Shown in pieces: positions 16,091-25,018 of a stretch of DNA of 64,000 nt. The notes under the pieces are model-generated. The model searched no databases. It was not told the DNA's origin and saw nothing but the letters and a program-made list of their open reading frames with translations. This stretch comes from Pedobacter psychrophilus (GTDB lineage: Bacteria > Bacteroidota > Bacteroidia > Sphingobacteriales > Sphingobacteriaceae), in assembly GCF_001652725.1 (NCBI RefSeq), contig NZ_LWHJ01000031.1, forward strand, positions 124,001-188,000. The letters run 5' to 3'. The translations under genes and the position numbers were made by a program. Within the stretch, counting starts at the first letter, position 1. Each line of letters starts with the position of its first letter.

Positions 16091-16228
16091 ATCTCCTAGC
16101 AGCAAATTTGCACAAAAATGGCTGACGGATGTTCATCTCAAGTTTTTCGTTATTAACTTTGGTCTGTGCGGTACGACATTGGTTCTACAAGTAATGCCAT
16201 TACAACACAAATTTTCAAATCGTTAAAT
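16091..16228 (+). other. attC-like recombination site C
   Basis: About 135 bp, first arm CTCCTAGCAGCAAATTTGCA then CAAAAATGGCTGACGG, last arm ending ATTTTCAAATCGTTAAATC (core GTTAAAT at 16222-16228). The first arm is nearly identical to sites A and B. The outer first-arm bases ATCTCCTAGC pair with the cassette 2 left boundary GTTAGGCGAT at 8 of 10 positions, so this site has drifted slightly. The middle differs from A and B, as is usual between attC sites. Confidence 0.72.
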
Positions 16229-16297
16229 CTTTGCCGATAGATTTGATTAAAAAAATCATAATTCTAAAATCAAAACTTTAAAAATTATAGAAAAAAA

Positions 16298-16663
16298 ATG
16301 AAAGTAACGCCTGAACATAATGAGCGAATGGCAAAAATGATTTTTGCTTCAGTTTATCCTCATTACGTAAAAAAAGTTGAGATTAAAGGCAGAACAAAAG
16401 CAGAATTGCATCAAGCTATAGAATGGTTAACAGGGTTTGACGAAAAGAAACTGAATGAAATCATAGAAGAAAAGGCAACATTTGAAACCTTTTTTAAGAA
16501 AGCAAATTTGAACCCAAATGCTAAACTAATAACAGGAGTAATTTGTGGCTATCGGATAGAAGAAATCGAAAATCATTTAACCAGGCAAGTAAGGTATTTA
16601 GACAAGTTGGTAGACGAATTAGCAAAAGGTAAAAAAATGGAAAAGATTTTGAGAACATCATAA
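16298..16663 (+). CDS. DUF2200 family protein
   Basis: 121 residues, no signal or membrane segment. The sequence opens [20 protein letters not shown], contains [20 protein letters not shown] and ends [20 protein letters not shown], which I recognise as DUF2200, a family of unknown function widespread in bacteria and often solitary. It follows attC-like site C as the third gene of the array, but no attC follows it, so either its site has been lost or it is the native downstream gene. It converges with the flavin reductase gene. Confidence 0.82.
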   Translation: MKVTPEHNERMAKMIFASVYPHYVKKVEIKGRTKAELHQAIEWLTGFDEKKLNEIIEEKATFETFFKKANLNPNAKLITGVICGYRIEEIENHLTRQVRYLDKLVDELAKGKKMEKILRTS

Positions 16664-16721
16664 ATCCCAAAAAAAATTTGTGACTATTCAAAACTAAGGT
16701 TCACAACCAAACAACTAAAAA

Positions 16722-16741
16722 CTAACTAACTAACTAACTAA
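16722..16741. repeat. (CTAA)5 tract in a CTAA/CAAC-rich spacer
   Basis: Five perfect CTAA units in a spacer of related words (16700-16767). On the minus strand this reads TTAG repeats directly after the flavin reductase stop codon. Similar tracts follow the minus-strand genes ending at 20474 and 51098. Confidence 0.8.
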
Positions 16742-16756
16742 AAACTAACAACCTAA

Positions 16757-17647
16757 TCAATCAACCAACAAAACTTTCCAGGCTTCCTCTACCCTATTTT
16801 CATCTAATAACTCTGCAGCTTTTAAATGGATTTGTAGCAATCTTGTATTTGCATCGCCAATGGTACTATCTAAAATATCTTTGATTTCATGGTTTTGGAG
16901 GTATTTTTCTACTTCTTCATCAGATGGCAAATGTTCTACATTACCTAATTGCCCAAGATGATTACCGGTTAAAATTTTAGAATTTTTAACATCGTATGGC
17001 AAGGCATCAATACCAATTCCTAATTTTGATAAAGGTTTTGCAACTTCAAATAAACTTTCTTTAGTAATTCGGCTATACCAATTCCCTCCTAATCTGGCAA
17101 CCTGGTCAATTTTAAAAACATCAATTTTTCCGTTCTCATCTAAAATAGTTTCGTGGATATGGATTGCCAAAACCTCCGCAATAATTAAATGTCCGGCGCC
17201 ACCACCGTTTCCTAAAACTATAATGTCGTTTACTTTGCATTCTAATTGTACGGGTGCTTCTTTAACTCTTGGTGGTTTTATTTTTGTGGATGCAATTTCG
17301 GTAAAACCAGCTTTTGTAAACTCATTAACTCCTTTTGCATATTCTGTACTCGCCAAAGAAGTTTGTTGCACCATATTATAGTTTACGATATTAATTACCA
17401 CTTCTGCAACTTCACGCACATTCTCTAAAGTGTTTTTTGCACTTCCGTCTCTTCCTCTATTTACGGGAGAAAAAACACAGATTGGAGGATTGCTACTCAT
17501 CAAATTAAAAAAACTAAACGGACTCAAATTCACGTTTCCTGCTAAATCTACAGTCGATGCAAAGCAGATTGGTCTGGGCGCAATGGCAGTACTTAATAAT
17601 TGATAAGCTTCCTGATTGGTTAAATCTGATATATTTAATGATAACAT
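16757..17647 (-). CDS. Flavin reductase family (DIM6/NTAB) protein
   Basis: 296 residues. The FMN-binding split-barrel domain occupies the first 200 residues: AIAPRPICFASTVDLAGNVN, LSPFSFFNLMSSNPP, then GNGGGAGHLIIAEVLAIHIH. These proteins bind FMN and usually act as NAD(P)H flavin reductases or on aromatic substrates. The extra C-terminal helical region (about 215-296) is common in the Bacteroidota form. It begins 1 bp after the FAH-family gene ends, so the two form an operon, suggesting a shared role in aromatic or tyrosine breakdown. The substrate is not known. Confidence 0.87.
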   Translation of the reverse strand: MLSLNISDLTNQEAYQLLSTAIAPRPICFASTVDLAGNVNLSPFSFFNLMSSNPPICVFSPVNRGRDGSAKNTLENVREVAEVVINIVNYNMVQQTSLASTEYAKGVNEFTKAGFTEIASTKIKPPRVKEAPVQLECKVNDIIVLGNGGGAGHLIIAEVLAIHIHETILDENGKIDVFKIDQVARLGGNWYSRITKESLFEVAKPLSKLGIGIDALPYDVKNSKILTGNHLGQLGNVEHLPSDEEVEKYLQNHEIKDILDSTIGDANTRLLQIHLKAAELLDENRVEEAWKVLLVD

Positions 17648-17648
17648 C

Positions 17649-18644
17649 TTATTTCTTTAACGCTAATATGGAGAATTCTGTTTTATCGGCAATCATCATG
17701 TTACTTAAAATGCCCAAACCTTGCACCCTAAGTTCAATTCTATCATTTGGTTGCAGCCATTGTTCTTTATAGTTTGAATCATTTAACTTTCCAGTTCCGT
17801 TTAATTCTAAAAAACAACCAGTTCCTACCGTTCCAGAACCAATTACGTCGCCAGGCAAAATATCACAACCATAAGAAACTCTTTCTATAATTTCTGCAAA
17901 TGTCCAGTCCATAGTGGCAAAATCTCCTTTAGAAACCAATTGACTATTAACCCAACACTCCATATTTAATTGATAAGAATTACCAACATGATTTGTTTTT
18001 GTTTGTGTTTTATAGGGTTCTAATTCATCTTTGGTAACTAACCATGGTCCTACAGAAGTGGCAAAATCTTTTCCTTTGGCAGGGCCGAGGTTTAATTTCA
18101 TTTCTTCCATTTGTAAAGTACGGGCGCTAAAATCATTCATTATCATGTAGCCAGCAATATAATCATCTGCATCCGCAGCTTTTATATTACGCCCTTTTTT
18201 ATTGATCACTATGGCAACCTCCAATTCAAAATCTAATTTTTGAAAATGATCTGGCATACAAAATATTTCTCCTGGCCCATAAATAGCATGGTGATTACTA
18301 AAATAAAATGTAGGAAACTGATCAAATTCTGAAATCATCTCCACTCCTCTGTTTTTTCTGGCCGTTGCCACGTGTTGCCTAAAAGCATAAGCATCCCTCA
18401 AAGAAGTGGGATGGGGAACCGGAGCAATTACTTCGTAGAAAATCTCTTCTTTTATGTTTTCATGATCGGCTTTTAAATCTTCAAAAGCATGTTTCGCAGC
18501 TTCCATTAAAGCTTCACCCCCATTAAGAAAATCGGCCATATTATCCGGGATAACATGGTTTAATGAGTTTAGGTTGTAGATATGTCCATTAAAGAAAACT
18601 CCAAGGTGTTCTAAATCCTCGGTTTTATAAGATACTAATTTCAT
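17649..18644 (-). CDS. Fumarylacetoacetate hydrolase family protein
   Basis: 331 residues. The catalytic domain shows the metal-site pattern of the FAH fold: FDQFPTFYFSNHHAIYGPGE, then KLDFELEVAIVINKKG (E-x-E), DFSARTLQMEE, GPAKGKDFATSVGPWLVT, and GDVIGSGTVGTGCFLELNG. It may hydrolyse fumarylacetoacetate in tyrosine breakdown or a similar beta-diketo acid; the family is broad. It is upstream partner of the flavin reductase gene with a 1-bp gap. No homogentisate dioxygenase or HPPD gene is visible nearby, so tyrosine catabolism is likely but not shown. Confidence 0.88.
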   Translation of the reverse strand: MKLVSYKTEDLEHLGVFFNGHIYNLNSLNHVIPDNMADFLNGGEALMEAAKHAFEDLKADHENIKEEIFYEVIAPVPHPTSLRDAYAFRQHVATARKNRGVEMISEFDQFPTFYFSNHHAIYGPGEIFCMPDHFQKLDFELEVAIVINKKGRNIKAADADDYIAGYMIMNDFSARTLQMEEMKLNLGPAKGKDFATSVGPWLVTKDELEPYKTQTKTNHVGNSYQLNMECWVNSQLVSKGDFATMDWTFAEIIERVSYGCDILPGDVIGSGTVGTGCFLELNGTGKLNDSNYKEQWLQPNDRIELRVQGLGILSNMMIADKTEFSILALKK

Positions 18645-18776
18645 TTAAAATTATTAATAAGGTTTGCTTTATAATTAAGGTATTTTTTAAAATTAAGCTT
18701 TGCTGTTCAAAAAAAGAAAAAATTTGTAACTAATTATTTGACGCCGAGTATAAGGATGAAATTAACTTATAGTATC

Positions 18777-19376
18777 ATGAAAATTAAAGTTTTACAATTT
18801 CTGCTTATTGGTTTGGTTATATTTATTTCTTCATGCGAAAAGGATGGAACTATCAATCCGGAAGTTCTTACTAATAATAAGGTGGAGTATAATGGAGAGA
18901 ATCTTTCAATAAATGCAGCTGGCTTTGTAGATTATAATTTGAGATCATTTTATGGCAATGCTCCAACACATAAAAATGTAGATTTTTACACTATCGATGG
19001 TACTTTTATAACTAGCAAAACTGGATCCTTATTAGATATTAGCGGAAAATCTGTTGTTTTTGCAGAACTTAATTCTCCTAATCTTGATATGATAGAAACA
19101 GCCACTTATAATTATATTAATGATAGTAAGGATAGTGGTTTAACTGATACTGAATTAAGTGCAAAATATTCTGGAAAATACTTTTTCACTAACGCTTATG
19201 TAATATCGAGTTCTCAAAGTTCTTCTTTGTTAACATTTAGTCAAAATATTGATGTTGTATCTGGAACCGTGAAAATAAGTGGTTCTAAACCTAACTATTT
19301 AATTACCTATGATTTAGTTTTAGAAAATGGAAAAACATTAAAAGGAAATTACGCAGGAATTTTTCAAAGTTTATAA
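18777..19376 (+). CDS. Hypothetical lipoprotein
   Basis: 199 residues from ATG 18777. This start gives a normal lipoprotein signal, MKIKVLQFLLIGLVIFISSC, with the lipidated cysteine at residue 20; an upstream in-frame ATG at 18756, with TAAGG before it, would extend the N-terminus by seven residues. The mature part is rich in S, T, N and Y with likely beta structure, and no family is recognised. Probably outer-membrane or periplasmic. It is monocistronic with a terminator 30 bp downstream. Confidence 0.72.
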   Translation: MKIKVLQFLLIGLVIFISSCEKDGTINPEVLTNNKVEYNGENLSINAAGFVDYNLRSFYGNAPTHKNVDFYTIDGTFITSKTGSLLDISGKSVVFAELNSPNLDMIETATYNYINDSKDSGLTDTELSAKYSGKYFFTNAYVISSSQSSSLLTFSQNIDVVSGTVKISGSKPNYLITYDLVLENGKTLKGNYAGIFQSL

Positions 19377-19405
19377 AATATTTTTTTTTGTTTAATTGGT
19401 TTATT

Positions 19406-19439
19406 AAATCCGCTTCATAATAAGAGCGGATTTTTTATT
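19406..19439. terminator. Rho-independent terminator between convergent genes
   Basis: AAATCCGCT and AGCGGATTT form a 9-bp stem around a 10-nt loop, followed by TTTATTA; the reverse strand also has A/T tracts, so it may serve both converging genes. Confidence 0.75.
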
Positions 19440-19451
19440 ACGTTGGATTTT

Positions 19452-20285
19452 TTAATGCTTATCTGTAAATTCTATAATTCTATCATATAGATTATTCCAA
19501 CCAAAAATCATTTGCGTAATCATCGCAATATGTTTTTTCCCTTCAATAACATCTAATGAAACCTCTTTATCATCTTCTTTCATCTTCTGTTCGAAAAGTG
19601 GCGTTTGTTGTTTAATAGCTGGAAAAGTATCACCTCCAACAAACATCATGTAAGGGTTTTTTATTTGATCTATCTTTAGCATAGGAGAAGCGTCTTTCCA
19701 CGCTTTTTCATCTTTACTAAAAACCTGTAAAAATCCAGGAACATATTCATCATCAGTATTAATTTGTGCTTTTAAATATTGGTAGATATCCAAGCCGAAT
19801 GGGTCATTTAAAATAACACCTTTAATTGGATTTTTAATCCCCGCTTTAGCGAAATACTTTGGATCTTGGTTTACTAAAGCTGCCAAATGCCCTCCAGCTG
19901 AGTGGCCCATTAAAAATATCCTATCAGGATTACCGCCATATTTACTAATACTATCTTTTACCCATTTTATGGCTTTAGCACAATCATAACCCATTTCCTG
20001 ATATTGATAATCAGGTGCTAATGGATAATTGATAGCAACAAAAACTTTTCCTTTTCTTGCAAAATTTCTTCCCAAAAACCAATATGTATCTTTTTTGCTG
20101 CTTCTCCAGGAACCGCCATGAATAAATATGATTACGTCGTGAAGTTTATCCTTATTAGCTGGGCGGTAAATATCTAACAGATTTCGTTCTCCTTTATCGG
20201 CGTAAGCTAAATCTTTAATTTTTTTAGAACTGAAACAAGAAGAAAGCATGAATGGAAGGAGTAATAAAAGAAAGATTTTTTTCAC
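19452..20285 (-). CDS. Alpha/beta-hydrolase lipoprotein (esterase family)
   Basis: 277 residues. The N-terminus MKKIFLLLLLPFMLSSC is a lipoprotein signal with Cys17 as the lipidation site. The hydrolase domain has the oxyanion-hole motif HGGSW at 56-60, the nucleophile elbow GHSAGG with Ser129, and a likely catalytic histidine in GKKHIAMI near residue 253. This is the BD-FAE/hormone-sensitive-lipase-like esterase group, acting on esters such as acetylated sugars. It is alone on its strand, 188 bp downstream of the SDR gene. Substrate unknown. Confidence 0.88.
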   Translation of the reverse strand: MKKIFLLLLLPFMLSSCFSSKKIKDLAYADKGERNLLDIYRPANKDKLHDVIIFIHGGSWRSSKKDTYWFLGRNFARKGKVFVAINYPLAPDYQYQEMGYDCAKAIKWVKDSISKYGGNPDRIFLMGHSAGGHLAALVNQDPKYFAKAGIKNPIKGVILNDPFGLDIYQYLKAQINTDDEYVPGFLQVFSKDEKAWKDASPMLKIDQIKNPYMMFVGGDTFPAIKQQTPLFEQKMKEDDKEVSLDVIEGKKHIAMITQMIFGWNNLYDRIIEFTDKH

Positions 20286-20399
20286 GAACGTTAATTTTGA
20301 AGATTAATTTGAATTTTAATGAATGGATTAAAATTTTAATGTTGTAGTCAATTAACGTACCATCCAATTTTTTGGTTTTTGTGGATAACAATCTATCAA

Positions 20400-20478
20400 A
20401 CCAAAATAAGCCCAACAACCTAACCAACTAAAACCTAACAACCCAACAAACTAAAACCTAACAACCCAAAAAACTAAC
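20400..20478. repeat. Degenerate CTAA/CCTAACAAC repeats
   Basis: Two direct copies of AACTAAAACCTAACAACCCA lie in a tract of similar words that touches the last codons of the SDR gene. Related in composition to the CTAA tracts at 16722 and 51011. It fills most of the spacer between the SDR and esterase genes; no gene is seen there. Confidence 0.75.
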
Positions 20479-21289
20479 TAATCAAAGGGTCTTTTTCTTT
20501 TTTGAAATGATTGTAGACCAGGATATCTAATAATTTTGGAAACAGTTTCTGCATCAAAACGGTCAATTTACCTTGGGCGGTCATAATCAAATCTCTTTTT
20601 CTATGCACTACGCCATTAACAATATTTTTAGCTACTTCTTCTGCCGACATCATTTTGTCTTCTTCCATAGAAGATTCTCCTTGTGGTTTTGCTTCACTAT
20701 TTAAAGCTACATTTCTAATGTTAGAAGCTGTAAAACCCGGACAAGCCACCATAATATGAATATCGTTTTTTAGGTTTTCATTGCGTAGAGATTCTAAAAA
20801 ACCATTCATGGCAAATTTAGAAGCAGAGTAACCGGTTCGACCAGGTAAACCTTTATAACCAGCGATTGAAGAAACACCCACAATAGAACCAGAATTATTT
20901 AAAATTTGGTTGAAAGCATATTTGGTACAATAAACTGTGCCCCAAAAGTTGATGTCCATTATTTTTTTAAGCACATCAATATCCAAATCCTTAAATAAAG
21001 CCCGCATAGAAATACCAGCATTATTTACCAGAATATCTATCTTACCCATTGTGCTAATGGTTTGATTAATTAAATCCTTACAATCTTGTTCGTTACTTAC
21101 ATCGGTTTGGATAGCTAAAGTCCGCACATTATATTTTTTATGGATGGCATCTGCAATTTCACAAAGCTTTACGTATTGCCTTGCAGCCAAAACTAAATTT
21201 GCCCCTCTTTTTGCAAACTCAAAAGCACATGCCTCTCCTATCCCACTAGATGCGCCCGTAATTATGACAACTTTATCTTTTAAATCCAT
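20474..21289 (-). CDS. Short-chain dehydrogenase/reductase
   Basis: 271 residues, classical SDR. The NAD(P)-binding TGASSGIG is at 11-18, NNAG at 89-92, and the catalytic set is Ser140/141, Tyr154 and Lys158 (YSASK). Arg near the first strand (AARQ) suggests NADPH preference. A C-terminal extension of about 40 residues (KLTVLMQKLFPKLLDIL) is typical of membrane-peripheral SDRs of the DHRS7 type. The substrate is unknown. It is the last gene of a minus-strand run with recR and a glycosyltransferase, 1 bp from the latter. Its final codons merge into a TTAG-type repeat. Confidence 0.88.
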   Translation of the reverse strand: MDLKDKVVIITGASSGIGEACAFEFAKRGANLVLAARQYVKLCEIADAIHKKYNVRTLAIQTDVSNEQDCKDLINQTISTMGKIDILVNNAGISMRALFKDLDIDVLKKIMDINFWGTVYCTKYAFNQILNNSGSIVGVSSIAGYKGLPGRTGYSASKFAMNGFLESLRNENLKNDIHIMVACPGFTASNIRNVALNSEAKPQGESSMEEDKMMSAEEVAKNIVNGVVHRKRDLIMTAQGKLTVLMQKLFPKLLDILVYNHFKKEKDPLIS

Positions 21290-21290
21290 T

Positions 21291-22067
21291 TTAAAATTTT
21301 AAAAAGTGCTTCTTCACAAAAATAAACATTGCACCATAAAAGCTAGAAATATATCTAAGGCTAAATTTACGAGTACTTTGACCTTTAAAGTGAATGATAT
21401 AGGTCTCTGGAAAGTAATAATTCTTATATCCTGCTAATTTCAATCTGTAAGATAAATCAACATCTTCCCCATACATAAAAAACGATTCGTCAAAATAACC
21501 CGTTTTAGTTAAGGCTTGTTTTCTTAACAACATAAATGCACCCGCTAAAATATCTATTTCTGCGGTTTCATATTCGTTAATCCAGCCCATATAATATTTA
21601 TCGAACATTTTAGATTTAGGAAATAAAAGGTGCAAGCCTGAGAATTTACATAACGAAACCCAAGGCGTAGGCAAACCTCTTTTAGATTCTGATAAATATT
21701 TTCCTTGTGCATTGATCATTCTTACACCTAAGCCGCCAGCATTTGGAGTTATATCCATAAACTCTAACGCTTTCTTTAAAGTATCGGCACTGGTAATCGT
21801 ATCTGGATTAATCGCTAAAATATATTCTCCGCTAGATTGCGCTATCGCTTGATTATTAGCCACAGAAAAACCCACATTTTTTTGATTGATGATGAGTTTA
21901 ACTTCTGGATATTTCTCTTTAACCATCTCTACTGTAGCATCTTTAGAGTTGTTATCAACCACAAATAGCTCATAATCAATATTTACAGCAGCATCAATTA
22001 AAGAATCTAAAGCTTGCTGCAAAAGATCCCTGACATTATAGCTAACGATAATGATGGATAGCTTCAA
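21291..22067 (-). CDS. Glycosyltransferase family 2
   Basis: 258 residues. The GT-A fold starts MKLSIIIVSYNVRDLLQQAL, with VVDNNSKDAT near 37 and the metal-binding NPDT near 92. FDESFFMYGEDVDLSYRL is the acceptor-side signature of rhamnosyl- or mannosyltransferase-like GT2 enzymes. No transmembrane segment is clear. It probably adds a sugar in O-antigen or exopolysaccharide assembly; the donor is unknown. It lies between recR (2 bp) and the SDR (1 bp) in a compact operon. Confidence 0.88.
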   Translation of the reverse strand: MKLSIIIVSYNVRDLLQQALDSLIDAAVNIDYELFVVDNNSKDATVEMVKEKYPEVKLIINQKNVGFSVANNQAIAQSSGEYILAINPDTITSADTLKKALEFMDITPNAGGLGVRMINAQGKYLSESKRGLPTPWVSLCKFSGLHLLFPKSKMFDKYYMGWINEYETAEIDILAGAFMLLRKQALTKTGYFDESFFMYGEDVDLSYRLKLAGYKNYYFPETYIIHFKGQSTRKFSLRYISSFYGAMFIFVKKHFLKF

Positions 22068-22069
22068 AA

Positions 22070-22687
22070 TTATTTAGATAATGAATTTTCGTAAGGAACA
22101 CGGGTGGTGATAGATCTTCCCAAAGTCAGTTCATCCGCATATTCTATTTCTCCGCCAAAAGCGATTCCCCTTGCTAAAGTACTTACCTTTAAATTCTCTT
22201 TATGTAATTTTTTGTTGAGGTAAAAAATCGTCGTATCGCCTTCCATAGTAGCACTTAAAGCAAAAATTATTTCAGAAATAGCTGGATTTTGAGTTCTGGA
22301 AACCAAATGTTCTATCGTTAAATCTCCAGGACCAACACCATCCATTGGTGAAATTAAACCATTTAAAACATGGTATAAACCGTTATACTGATTGGTATTT
22401 TCTATGGCCATTACATCACGGCTATCTTCTACCACGCAAATTAATTGATGGTCTCTCTTGGCTGAGGCGCAAATATCACAAATATCCAAATCGGAAATGT
22501 GATTACAATTTTTACAAAATTTGATGTTATTTTTAAGATGGATTAGTGTATTTCCAAAACGCTCAACAGAAGCATGATCTTGATTGAGTAGGTGCAAAAC
22601 CAACCGTAAAGCTGTCTTTTGACCTATCCCAGGCAAACTCCCAAATTCATTAACGGCATTCTCTAAAAGTTTAGAGGAAAAATTCAT
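22070..22687 (-). CDS. recR: Recombination protein RecR
   Basis: 205 residues, normal for RecR. The protein acts with RecO and RecF to load RecA on gapped DNA. The helix-hairpin-helix ([14 protein letters not shown]) is at 16-29, the zinc finger with Cys58, Cys61, Cys70 and Cys73 follows, and then the Toprim domain begins [12 protein letters not shown]. The C-terminal [20 protein letters not shown] is the family end. It is the first gene of the recR-GT2-SDR run; dnaX and ybaB, often neighbours elsewhere, are absent here. Confidence 0.96.
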   Translation of the reverse strand: MNFSSKLLENAVNEFGSLPGIGQKTALRLVLHLLNQDHASVERFGNTLIHLKNNIKFCKNCNHISDLDICDICASAKRDHQLICVVEDSRDVMAIENTNQYNGLYHVLNGLISPMDGVGPGDLTIEHLVSRTQNPAISEIIFALSATMEGDTTIFYLNKKLHKENLKVSTLARGIAFGGEIEYADELTLGRSITTRVPYENSLSK

Positions 22688-22760
22688 TTTGCTAAATTAA
22701 AAATTTAATGCTAATTAGCGACTTGTTAAAAAACATAAACCACATTAAAAACCCATAAAA

Positions 22761-24263
22761 ATGTCGCCAAATATTCTCCTAGCTTTTATCATTGGCTACT
22801 TTGTGGTTTTGATTTCTGTTTCTTTTTTTACGTCAAAAAAATCATTAGATAATTCTACCTTTTTTATAGCCAATAGAAATTCTAAATGGTATTTAGTGGC
22901 TTTTGGGATGATTGGAACTGCTTTAAGCGGAGTAACTTTTATTTCTGTTCCAGGGCAAGTTGGTTCTTTAGCAGGACATCAGTTCGAGTATTTTCAATTT
23001 GTTTTGGGTAATGCCTTGGGATTTATTGTGGTTGCTACGGTTTTGTTGCCACTTTATTATAGGCTGAATTTAACCTCTATTTATGGTTACATCGAAAAAA
23101 GATTGGGAACTGTGAGCTATAAAACAGCAGCAGGTATATTTTTATTGAGCAGAACTATTGGTTCGGCATTTAGGCTATATTTAGTTGTTATCGTTTTACA
23201 AAGATTCATTTTTGATAGCTATGGTATTCCATTTTTTGCAACCGTTTTAATATCGCTTTCGCTAATTTGGCTTTACACATTTAGAGGCGGCTTAAAAACA
23301 ATAATCATTACAGATACTTTACAAACCGTTTTTTTGGTCTTATCCGTTCTATTAACCATTTATTTTATTTGCGATAGCCTAAATTTAGGAATTGTTGAAG
23401 CTTTTGAAACCGTAAAAAATAGCGGCTATTCTAAAATATTTTTTGTTGATGATTTTTTAAGCAATCGTTTTCACATTGGCAAGCAGTTGATAGGCGGAAT
23501 GTTTGTAACCATTGCTATGATAGGTTTAGACCAGGATTTGATGCAAAAGAACCTGAGTTGCAAAAACATCGGCGAGGCACAAAAGAACATGTTCACTTTT
23601 ACAGGGATATTCGTTATCATCAATCTATTTTTTCTAAGTGTTGGTGCTTTGCTTTATGTTTACGCCAGTAAAAACGGGATTGCCATACCAGTTGATGCTA
23701 CAGGAACACCAAGAACAGATTTCCTTTTCCCAGAAATTGCATTGAACCATTTATCTGTTATCCCTGCAATTGTATTTATGTTGGGTTTAACAGCTGCTAC
23801 ATTTGCAACAACAGATTCTGCATTAACTGCTTTAACCACTTCATTTTGTGTAGACTTTTTAGGCTTCAACAAAAAAGAAGACATCAACTCTAAGAAAAGC
23901 ATCAACCTAAGACATTTAGTACATGTTGCATTTTCGTTATTAATGTTTTTAACGGTTATTCTTTTTAATGAAGTAAATAACAAGGCAGTGGTTGGCGCCA
24001 TATTTACGGTTGCATCCTATACTTATGGTCCATTATTAGGACTTTATACTTTTGGATTGTTATTAAAAAAACGAGGAGTACATGATAAGCTGGTTCCGTT
24101 TATTTGTATTTTATCGCCAGCTATCTGTTATTTTTTGAACCAAAATTCAGTTAAATTAATGGGTGGTTATGTTTTTGATAATGAATTGATTTTAATTAAC
24201 GGATTGATAACATTTACAGGATTGTTAATAATATCAAACAAACAAGCTAAAATTGCGTATTAG
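22761..24263 (+). CDS. Sodium:solute symporter family transporter
   Basis: 500 residues with about 13 hydrophobic helices. SSS-family features include GMIGTALSGVTFISVPGQVG near 50 in the first helices, YRLNLTSIYGYIEKRLG, and LTAATFATTDSALTALTTSF near 340. It moves an organic solute with sodium into the cytoplasm. The substrate cannot be told; relatives take sugars, amino acids or vitamins. The LOG-family gene follows after 18 bp and may be co-transcribed. Confidence 0.9.
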   Translation: MSPNILLAFIIGYFVVLISVSFFTSKKSLDNSTFFIANRNSKWYLVAFGMIGTALSGVTFISVPGQVGSLAGHQFEYFQFVLGNALGFIVVATVLLPLYYRLNLTSIYGYIEKRLGTVSYKTAAGIFLLSRTIGSAFRLYLVVIVLQRFIFDSYGIPFFATVLISLSLIWLYTFRGGLKTIIITDTLQTVFLVLSVLLTIYFICDSLNLGIVEAFETVKNSGYSKIFFVDDFLSNRFHIGKQLIGGMFVTIAMIGLDQDLMQKNLSCKNIGEAQKNMFTFTGIFVIINLFFLSVGALLYVYASKNGIAIPVDATGTPRTDFLFPEIALNHLSVIPAIVFMLGLTAATFATTDSALTALTTSFCVDFLGFNKKEDINSKKSINLRHLVHVAFSLLMFLTVILFNEVNNKAVVGAIFTVASYTYGPLLGLYTFGLLLKKRGVHDKLVPFICILSPAICYFLNQNSVKLMGGYVFDNELILINGLITFTGLLIISNKQAKIAY

Positions 24264-24281
24264 AAATACATTTATAAAGAT

Positions 24282-24989
24282 ATGACAGGTGAAGAGAAAA
24301 TAAGAAGTGCGTTTGAAAACAGAACGTGGCAAGAGATTAAAGTAACAGATTCATGGCAGATTTTTAAGATCATGGCAGAATTTGTTGATGGTTTTGAAAA
24401 ATTGGCTAAGATTGGTCCTTGTGTTTCCATTTTTGGTTCTGCAAGAACAAAGCATGATAATAAGTATTATGAAATGGCCGTAGAAATTGGTCGTTTGCTA
24501 ACCGAAAGAGGTTACGGAGTAATTACTGGCGGTGGACCCGGAATTATGGAAGCTGGTAACAAAGGAGCTTATGAAGCAGGTGGGAAATCTGTTGGTTTAA
24601 ACATTGAATTACCATTTGAGCAATTCCACAATCGTTACATTGATAGAGATAAAGTTTTAGAATTTGATTATTTCTTTATCCGTAAGGTGATGTTTATGAA
24701 ATATTCTCAAGGTTATATTGGTTTGCCTGGAGGTTTTGGCACCATGGATGAACTTTTTGAGGCTTTAACATTAATACAAACTGGCAAAATAGCTCGTTTT
24801 CCAATTGTTTTAGTTGGGATAAGCTATTGGAGCGGATTAATAGACTGGATTAAAAATAGCATGTTAGAGACAGAACATAACATTAATCCAGAAGATTTGA
24901 ATTTGTTTAGGTTGGTGGATACTGCAGAAGAAGCCGCAGAACATATTTTTAGATTCTACGATAAATATGTGTTAAAACCTAATTTTTAG
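24282..24989 (+). CDS. LOG-family (TIGR00730) Rossmann protein
   Basis: 235 residues. The family motifs are GGGPGIMEAGNKGA near 85-98 and PGGFGTMDELFE near 149-160, with the catalytic glutamate in GTMDE. Members hydrolyse nucleoside 5'-monophosphates, releasing the base and ribose 5-phosphate; plant and some bacterial members activate cytokinins. A housekeeping nucleotide-recycling role is the likely one here. It follows the symporter by 18 bp and ends in a terminator. Confidence 0.9.
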   Translation: MTGEEKIRSAFENRTWQEIKVTDSWQIFKIMAEFVDGFEKLAKIGPCVSIFGSARTKHDNKYYEMAVEIGRLLTERGYGVITGGGPGIMEAGNKGAYEAGGKSVGLNIELPFEQFHNRYIDRDKVLEFDYFFIRKVMFMKYSQGYIGLPGGFGTMDELFEALTLIQTGKIARFPIVLVGISYWSGLIDWIKNSMLETEHNINPEDLNLFRLVDTAEEAAEHIFRFYDKYVLKPNF

Positions 24990-24998
24990 AGATTATAA

Positions 24999-25018
24999 AA
25001 GCCGGTGCCGGCTTTTTT
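24999..25018 (+). terminator. Rho-independent terminator
   Basis: AAGCCGG-TG-CCGGCTT followed by TTTT, 10 bp after the LOG-family stop. Confidence 0.85.

Larger units (their letters stand above)
14304..16228 (+). mobile_element. Integron-like cassette array (two complete cassettes plus a third gene)
   Basis: Cassette 1 runs from GTTAGCT at 14304 to attC-like site B. Cassette 2 runs from GTTAGGC at 15179 to attC-like site C. A third gene (DUF2200) starts after GTTAAAT at 16222 but has no site of its own. The left boundary of cassette 1 and the first arm of its own attC share a 10-bp perfect complement (GTTAGCTGTA with TACAGCTAAC). For cassette 2, 8 of 10 bases pair. All genes point the same way. 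No integrase or attI is visible, so this is a CALIN-type cluster or a secondary-site insertion. Confidence 0.7.
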
